Shown in pieces: positions 59,566 through 64,000 of a stretch of 64,000 bases of DNA; the first letter of the stretch is position 1; each line of letters opens with the position of its first letter. The DNA is from Streptomyces sp. NBC_01750 (lineage in GTDB: Bacteria; Actinomycetota; Actinomycetes; Streptomycetales; Streptomycetaceae), in the NCBI RefSeq assembly GCF_035918095.1, contig NZ_CP109137.1, forward strand, positions 4,032,001 through 4,096,000. The letters run 5' to 3'. Under the pieces are notes generated by a model. It saw only the letters and a program-made list of their open reading frames with translations. It was not told where the DNA came from and searched no databases. Made by a program: the position numbers and the translations under genes.

Positions 59566-59658
59566 CGCCTTCTCGCCACCGCCGTGCCCCGGTCACCGTG
59601 CGTATCGTTGTACTGCGCGGCTGCATGCGACCCCGCTGCAGCGGGGAGGAGTGCCACG

Positions 59659-60249
59659 ATGACCGTCGTAGAGAGCGGCAGGATCGACATGGCCGACTAC
59701 AACGCCGAGCGCTTGGACGAGTGGTTCGAGAGGCTTGAGCGGATGCCCGTCCCCGAAGGAATCAAGGTTGAGATCGTCGGGGGAGTCGTTTTCATGTCGC
59801 CGCAGCGGAGCGTCCACTGGCAGATTATCCGCAGGATCGTCCGAGCACTGGAAGACAAGTTCGGCATGGATGTCGAGGTGCTGTCGGACGTGCGCATCGA
59901 TTTCCCCGGCCCGGAAAACGGCTTCTGCCCTGACGTGGCAAAGCTCCGCGACGGAGCGGTACAGGACAGCCGAGGCCGCTGGCGCTTCGAGGACGTGGAG
60001 TTCATCGCCGAGGTGATTTCCAAGGGCACCGCACTCAACGACTACGGGCCCAAGAAGATCGCCTACGCCCTCGCCGAAGTCCCAGTCTTCTTGATCGTCG
60101 ACCCGTACACCGGTAAGTGTCTCCTCCACACCCAGCCCAAGGACGGGGACTACATGACCGAGACGAAGGTCGCCTTCGGCCAGCCGGTCGACCTCACCGG
60201 CACACCCCTCGGGCTCACCCTCACCACCGGCGAGTTCCCCCGCGACTGA
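59659..60249 (+). CDS. Uma2 family endonuclease-like protein (copy 2)
   Basis: A 196-residue Uma2/DUF820 protein. Motifs: VEIVGGVVFMSPQRSVHWQIIRRIVRALED, FCPDVAKLRDGA (Asp), VEFIAEVISKGTALNDYGPKKIAYALAEVPVFLIVD (Glu, Lys). AGTGCCACG and GGGGAGGA precede the ATG at 59659. It is only distantly like the copy at 53763, so this is an old expansion rather than a recent duplication. Role unknown. Confidence 0.92.
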   Translation: MTVVESGRIDMADYNAERLDEWFERLERMPVPEGIKVEIVGGVVFMSPQRSVHWQIIRRIVRALEDKFGMDVEVLSDVRIDFPGPENGFCPDVAKLRDGAVQDSRGRWRFEDVEFIAEVISKGTALNDYGPKKIAYALAEVPVFLIVDPYTGKCLLHTQPKDGDYMTETKVAFGQPVDLTGTPLGLTLTTGEFPRD

Positions 60250-60308
60250 CCCCGACGCACCGGCTCATACCCTTGATTCGAGCGCGCTCCAAGGCGTTGG
60301 CTGGCACC

Positions 60309-61304
60309 ATGAAGTACACGCAGCTCGGACGCACCGGACTCAAGGTCAGCCGACTCGTCCTCGGGACGATGAACTTCGGGCCTCAGACCGACGAGGCCGG
60401 CAGCCACACGATCATGGACGCCGCGCTCGGCGCAGGCATCAACCTCTTCGACACCGCCAATGTCTACGGCTGGGGCGAGAACAAGGGCCGCACCGAAGAG
60501 ATCATCGGCAGCTGGTTCGCCAAGGGCGGCGACCGTCGCGACAAGGTCGTCCTCGCCACCAAGGTCTACGCGAACATGGGCTCCGACGGCGAGGCCTGGC
60601 CCAACCACGACCGGCTCTCCGCACTCAACATCCGCCGCGCGGTCGAGGCGAGCCTCAAGCGGCTCCGGACCGACCACATCGACCTCTACCAGTTCCATCA
60701 CGTCGACCGCCACACGCCGGTCGAGGAGATCTGGCAGGCGATCGACACCCTGGTCCATCAGGGCAAAATCCTTTACGCGGGCTCGTCCAACTTCCCCGGC
60801 TGGAAGATCGCCCAGGCCAATGAGACGGCCCGCCGCCTCGGCCTGTACGGGCTGGTCAGCGAGCAGTGCCTGTACAACCTCGCCGAGCGCCGCGCCGAGA
60901 TGGAGGTCATCCCGGCGGCGCAGGAGTACGGCCTCGGGGTCATCCCCTGGTCGCCGCTGCACGGCGGGCTGCTCGGCGGTGTGATCCGGAAGGAGCGTGA
61001 GGGCGGAGCGGCTCGCAGCGCCTCCGGGCGCTCGGCGGACGCGCTCGCCAACACCGAGGTGCGTGCGCAGATCCAGGCGTACGAGGACCTGCTCGACAAG
61101 CACGGACTGGAACCCGGCGAGGTGGCGCTGGCCTGGCTGCTCAGCCGGCCGGGAATCACCGGGCCCATCGTCGGCCCGCGCACGGCGGACCAGCTGGCCT
61201 CCGCGCTGCGCGCCGTAGAGCTGGAGCTCGGCGAAGAGGTGCTGTCCGCGCTGGACGAGATCTTCCCGGGGCCGGGTCCTTCACCGGAGGCCTTCGCCTG
61301 GTGA
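60309..61304 (+). CDS. Aldo/keto reductase
   Basis: A 331-residue NADPH-dependent oxidoreductase of the TIM-barrel AKR family. The tetrad is Asp and Tyr in FDTANVYGWGENKGRTEEIIG, Lys in VVLATKVYANMG and His in YQFHHVDRHTP. The NADP-binding end is GPIVGPRTADQLASAL. It resembles YajO/Tas-type and mycothiol-area AKRs acting on aldehydes or quinones; the substrate is unknown. There is no good ribosome site before ATG 60309. It follows the second Uma2 gene by 59 bp and may be co-transcribed. Confidence 0.94.
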   Translation: MKYTQLGRTGLKVSRLVLGTMNFGPQTDEAGSHTIMDAALGAGINLFDTANVYGWGENKGRTEEIIGSWFAKGGDRRDKVVLATKVYANMGSDGEAWPNHDRLSALNIRRAVEASLKRLRTDHIDLYQFHHVDRHTPVEEIWQAIDTLVHQGKILYAGSSNFPGWKIAQANETARRLGLYGLVSEQCLYNLAERRAEMEVIPAAQEYGLGVIPWSPLHGGLLGGVIRKEREGGAARSASGRSADALANTEVRAQIQAYEDLLDKHGLEPGEVALAWLLSRPGITGPIVGPRTADQLASALRAVELELGEEVLSALDEIFPGPGPSPEAFAW

Positions 61305-61308
61305 CGGG

Positions 61309-61359
61309 CACAGGCCTGGTCGGTCAGGGCCGAGGGCCACAGGCCTGGTCGGTCAGGGC
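61309..61359. repeat. 22-bp exact direct repeat
   Basis: Two exact copies of a 22-bp unit starting CACAGGCCTGGTCGGTC at 61309-61330 and 61338-61359. The second also pairs (GGTCGGTCAG, 61348-61357) with CTGACCGACC (61369-61378), giving a 10-bp hairpin between the AKR gene and the small membrane peptide gene. Confidence 0.8.
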
Positions 61360-61365
61360 TTGGGG

Positions 61366-61455
61366 CTACTGACCGACCAGGGCCGACACTGCGATGATCG
61401 CGAACATCAGCACTAGCACACCGGCCATGATCTGATTTCTGGTCTTGGGATTCAC
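61366..61455 (-). CDS. Small single-pass membrane peptide (29 residues)
   Basis: GTG 61455 opens a 29-residue peptide with a basic N-terminus (MNPKTRNQIMAG) and one membrane helix (VLVLMFAIIAVSALVG) ending in Q. Its bias and clean N-in topology argue it is real though it is too short for standard gene finding. Its start lies 10 bp past the thpR stop on the same strand, so it may be co-transcribed with thpR. No function is known to me. Confidence 0.6.
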   Translation of the reverse strand: MNPKTRNQIMAGVLVLMFAIIAVSALVGQ

Positions 61456-61464
61456 GGAACGAGG

Positions 61465-62061
61465 TTAACTCGCCCGTTCGAGTGGACTTGACCCCGTCCC
61501 GTCGCCCAGCGGCCAGCTGCCCACCGTCTCGTACCGAGGCTGCTCGCCCGGTACGCCGCTGACCGGCAGATTGCTGCGTACGAGTGAGAGCTCGGCCACC
61601 TCCCAGGGCGTGCCCTCGAAGGCCTCCAGAGCCTCGACGTACGGGCGCAGATCGGCCTCGTCGCGGCTGCGGGCGATCGTGAGGTGGGCCTGATAGCGGC
61701 GGTGTTCCTGCATGCTGACCCCGGCCCGCCGCGCCGCGGCGTCGGTGCGTTCCGCGAGGAGGCGCATCTCCTCCAGGCCGCCGGCGGCGCCTACCCACAG
61801 GGCCCGCTGTCCGAACCGCCCGCCGGCGTGAAGGCGCAGGGCGAAGGGGTGGGTCCTGCGGGCGGCCCGCCCGAGCCGCTCGTGCAGCTCGGGCAGCAGC
61901 CCGTCCTCGACCTCGCCCATGAAGGCGAGCGTGAAGTGCCAGCCGGCCCGGCCGGTCCAGCGCAGCCCGTCCGAGCCGGGCAGGGACCTCAACCGGTCGA
62001 CGGCGAGAGCGAGTTCGTCGACTGCCCGGGCCGGCGGCAGTACGGCGGCGAAGAGTCTCAT
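61465..62061 (-). CDS. thpR: RNA 2',3'-cyclic phosphodiesterase
   Basis: A 198-residue 2H-phosphoesterase. The two HxTx motifs are WHFTLAF (about 42-48) and QAHLTIAR (about 125-132), with MRLFAAVLPPARAVDELA as the typical start. It opens 2',3'-cyclic phosphates on RNA ends, as in ThpR/LigT, which also joins tRNA halves in vitro. Length is normal. The ATG at 62061 lies in a patch of short repeats. Clear family call. Confidence 0.95.
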   Translation of the reverse strand: MRLFAAVLPPARAVDELALAVDRLRSLPGSDGLRWTGRAGWHFTLAFMGEVEDGLLPELHERLGRAARRTHPFALRLHAGGRFGQRALWVGAAGGLEEMRLLAERTDAAARRAGVSMQEHRRYQAHLTIARSRDEADLRPYVEALEAFEGTPWEVAELSLVRSNLPVSGVPGEQPRYETVGSWPLGDGTGSSPLERAS

Positions 62062-62100
62062 GATCCGAGTCTGTCAGTCCTGACGGATCGGGGGCAGGCC

Positions 62101-62183
62101 GTCCGACAGGTCCCGGTCAGGCCGCCGGTCAGGGCGTCCGACAGGTACCGGGCAGGGGGGGCCGACAGGTCCCGGTCAGGCCG
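62101..62183. repeat. Three degenerate direct repeats
   Basis: Units based on GTCCGACAGGTCCCGGTCAG occur at 62101-62123, 62135-62153 (degenerate) and 62161-62183. The last copy runs into the 3' end of the MFS gene. Confidence 0.7.
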
Positions 62184-63492
62184 CTGTCGCCAGCTGCTCT
62201 CTCGGTACGAACTCCACATGCCGGCGCCCCGGCCTCAGATCTATTTTGAGGCGCAGCCCGCCCACACGGGCGAGCATGACGCCGACTCCGATCGCCGCGA
62301 CCAGCGCCACCGTGCCGCCCGCCGCGAGGCCGATCCGCGGTCCGTACGTGTCGGTGACCCAGCCGACGAGCGGCGCGCCCAGTGGCGTACCGCCCACGAA
62401 GACCATCATGAACAGGCTCATCACCCGGCCTCGCATGGCCGGTTCCGTCGCCATCTGAATGCTGGAGTTGGCCGTGACGTTGACGGTGAGGCCGAACATC
62501 CCGATCGGCACCATCAGCAACGCGAAGATCCAGAACCGCGGCGCGAAGGCGCTCACGATCTCGAGGGCCCCGAAGAGCACGGCCGCGCCGACCAGCACCC
62601 GCAGCCGCGAGGTGCCGCGCCGGGCGGCAAGCAGCGCGCCCGCCAGGGACCCGGCCGCTATCAGGGTGTTGAGCAGACCGTACGTACTCGCGCCCGAGTG
62701 GTAGACGTTGTTGACGAAGGCCGACAGCCAGATCGGGAAGTTGAACCCGAAGGTGCCGATGAAGCCGACGAGGACGATCGGCCAGATGAGCTCGGGCCGG
62801 CCCGCGACGTACTTCAGTCCTTCCCGCAGCTGGCCCTTGCCGCGCGGCGCGCGCTCGACCTTGTGCAGCTCGCTGTTGCGCATGAGCAGAAGGCCCGCGA
62901 TGGGCGCGAGGAAGGACAGACCGTTGAGCAGGAAGGCGAAGCCGCTTCCGACGGCCGTGATCAGCACACCGGCGACCGCGGGGCCGACGAGACGTGCGGA
63001 CTGGAAGTTCGCGGAGTTCAGGCTGACCGCGTTCCCGAGCTGCTCCGGGCCGACCATCTCGGCGACGAAGGACTGCCGGGCCGGATTGTCGACGACAGTG
63101 ATCAGTCCGAGTACGAAGGCCGTGAGATAGACGTGCCACACCTGGACATGGCCGCTGAGCGTAAGCACGGCGAGCACCAGACCGGTCAGGCCCATCGCGA
63201 TCTGGGTGGCCAGCAGCAGCCGGCGCTTGGGCAGCCGGTCGGCGAGCACTCCGCCGTACAGACCGAAAAGCAGCATGGGCAGGAACTGCAGCGCGATGGT
63301 GATACCGACCGCGGACGCGGAGCCGGTCAGGGTCAGGACCAGCCAGTCCTGGGCGATGCGCTGCATCCAGGTGCCGGTGTTGGAGACGACTTGCCCGGTG
63401 GCGAAGAGCCGGTAGTTACGGATCTTCAGCGAGCTGAACATGGTTGTAGGAGCTGGTGCGGGTGCGGAGTCTGCTCCGGGTCCCGGACTCAA
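62176..63492 (-). CDS. MFS transporter (drug-efflux-like)
   Basis: A 438-residue major-facilitator protein with twelve helices. The loop 2-3 motif is GGVLADRLPKRRLL, the loop 4-5 region DNPARQSFVAEMVGPEQLGNAVSLNSANFQSARLVGPAVAG, and the second-half loop GMFGLTVNVTANSSIQMATEPAMRGRVMSLF. It belongs to the Enterobactin/macrolide efflux-like (MFS_3/EntS) group. TTG 63492 behind AGAGGAGG is used; ATG 63441 (MFSSLKIRNYRL) also fits the family and has no such site. It lies 40 bp past the MarR gene on the same strand, so MarR probably controls it. Confidence 0.93.
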   Translation of the reverse strand: MSPGPGADSAPAPAPTTMFSSLKIRNYRLFATGQVVSNTGTWMQRIAQDWLVLTLTGSASAVGITIALQFLPMLLFGLYGGVLADRLPKRRLLLATQIAMGLTGLVLAVLTLSGHVQVWHVYLTAFVLGLITVVDNPARQSFVAEMVGPEQLGNAVSLNSANFQSARLVGPAVAGVLITAVGSGFAFLLNGLSFLAPIAGLLLMRNSELHKVERAPRGKGQLREGLKYVAGRPELIWPIVLVGFIGTFGFNFPIWLSAFVNNVYHSGASTYGLLNTLIAAGSLAGALLAARRGTSRLRVLVGAAVLFGALEIVSAFAPRFWIFALLMVPIGMFGLTVNVTANSSIQMATEPAMRGRVMSLFMMVFVGGTPLGAPLVGWVTDTYGPRIGLAAGGTVALVAAIGVGVMLARVGGLRLKIDLRPGRRHVEFVPREQLATAA

Positions 63493-63532
63493 AAGGGTTC
63501 GCCTCCTCTGGCGTGCGGTGATGATGCGGTGA

Positions 63533-63976
63533 TCAAAGATGCGCGAGCTTCTCCAGTACGGGGGCGGCTGCGCGCAGCTTGGCCCACTCGTCATCGTCCA
63601 GCCCTTCGGCGAGCGAGGCCAGCCAGGCATTCCGCTTGCGGCGGCTCTCCTCGAGCATGGCTTCCGCCGTCTCGGTCTGGCTGACCACCTTCTGCCGGCG
63701 GTCGTCGGGGTGCGGCTCGAGCCGGACCAGTCCCTTGGCCTCGAGCAGCGCCACGATCCGGGTCATGGACGGCGGCTGGACATGCTCCTTGCGGGCCAGC
63801 TCACCGGGGGTGGCCTGGCCGCAGCGGGCAAGGGTGCCGAGCACCGACATTTCGGTGGGGCTCAGCGATTCGTCGACGCGCTGATGCTTCAGGCGTCGGC
63901 CCAGCCGCATCACGGCCGAGCGCAGTGAGTTCACGGCGGCGACGTCGGCGTCGCCACCATGGGACAGGTCAGGCAT
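63533..63976 (-). CDS. MarR family regulator of the MFS exporter
   Basis: A 147-residue winged-helix protein. HTH region: ESLSPTEMSVLGTLARCGQATPGELARKEHVQPPSMTRIVALLEAKGLVRLEPHPDDRRQ. TATCCT (63984-63989, read on the minus strand) ends 7 bp before ATG 63976, so the message is probably leaderless. It is the first gene of a two-gene unit with the MFS transporter. It is distinct from the MarR at 59050. The inducer is probably the exported compound. Confidence 0.93.
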   Translation of the reverse strand: MPDLSHGGDADVAAVNSLRSAVMRLGRRLKHQRVDESLSPTEMSVLGTLARCGQATPGELARKEHVQPPSMTRIVALLEAKGLVRLEPHPDDRRQKVVSQTETAEAMLEESRRKRNAWLASLAEGLDDDEWAKLRAAAPVLEKLAHL

Positions 63977-64000
63977 GTTCGTTAGGATAACTCATTACCC

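Overview
This 64 kb window is high-GC actinobacterial DNA, almost certainly a Streptomyces chromosome arm or core segment. The evidence is strong G/C third-position bias, GTG and TTG starts with 4-bp stop/start overlaps, rare TTA codons, mycothiol-type (MDMPI/TIGR03084) domains, an SSI-type protease inhibitor, a conservon-type GTPase, a DmdR1-like iron repressor and an NsdA-like regulator. From memory, the order citrate synthase, pdxH, PAS protein, SIS protein, DmdR1, with serC further along, resembles the S. coelicolor SCO4366-SCO4441 neighbourhood; this was not checked by alignment. I saw no rRNA, tRNA, CRISPR array, insertion sequence or prophage.

Layout. 1-2.8 kb: a partial amidohydrolase and an acyl-CoA synthetase, divergent, with two matching palindromic operators between them. 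2.8-12.7 kb: EF-hand protein, STAS antagonist, ECF-like sigma factor with an overlapping zinc-finger/MDMPI anti-sigma factor, then a trypsin/PknG-like kinase fusion, a four-TM protein and a binding lipoprotein in one overlapping operon beside a Trypco2 gene. 12.7-25.5 kb: purU, a substrate-binding lipoprotein, an NsdA-like regulator, a stand-alone Prim-Pol protein, an ABC-2 exporter pair, a large secreted beta-propeller protein with a TTA codon, and an SSI inhibitor. 25.6-34.3 kb: hydrolase, dmdR1, SIS protein, PAS-PAS-GAF protein, a very small transcription unit, pdxH, citrate synthase, and a dioxygenase with a Cys-type leader peptide.

34.4-44.5 kb is one leftward eight-gene operon: TIGR03084 protein, AtuA-like protein, acyl-CoA carboxylase beta and alpha subunits, acyl-CoA dehydrogenase, acyl-CoA ligase, enoyl-CoA hydratase and TetR. 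Together these could activate, desaturate, carboxylate and hydrate a branched or isoprenoid acyl-CoA. An 18-bp perfect palindrome sits at its promoter. A small palindromic repeat has entered the dehydrogenase gene in frame.

44.5-64 kb holds mixed accessory and housekeeping genes: EamA/LysR pair, a DUF6879 remnant, Fic protein, F420/FMN-type oxidase, FAD/Fe-S oxidoreductase, solo CvnD-like GTPase, serC, two Uma2 genes, GDSL hydrolase, a deletion scar joining 5'-truncated MBL and AraC genes, small secreted proteins, an AhpD-like/MarR pair, aldo/keto reductase, a 29-residue membrane peptide, thpR, and an MFS exporter with its MarR regulator.

The strongest candidates for something undescribed are the trypsin-PknG/GlnX/GlnH-like module (6-12.7 kb), the very small transcription unit whose RNA is a perfect 15-nt complement of the 16S rRNA tail (30.56-30.79 kb), and the leader peptide in front of the dioxygenase.
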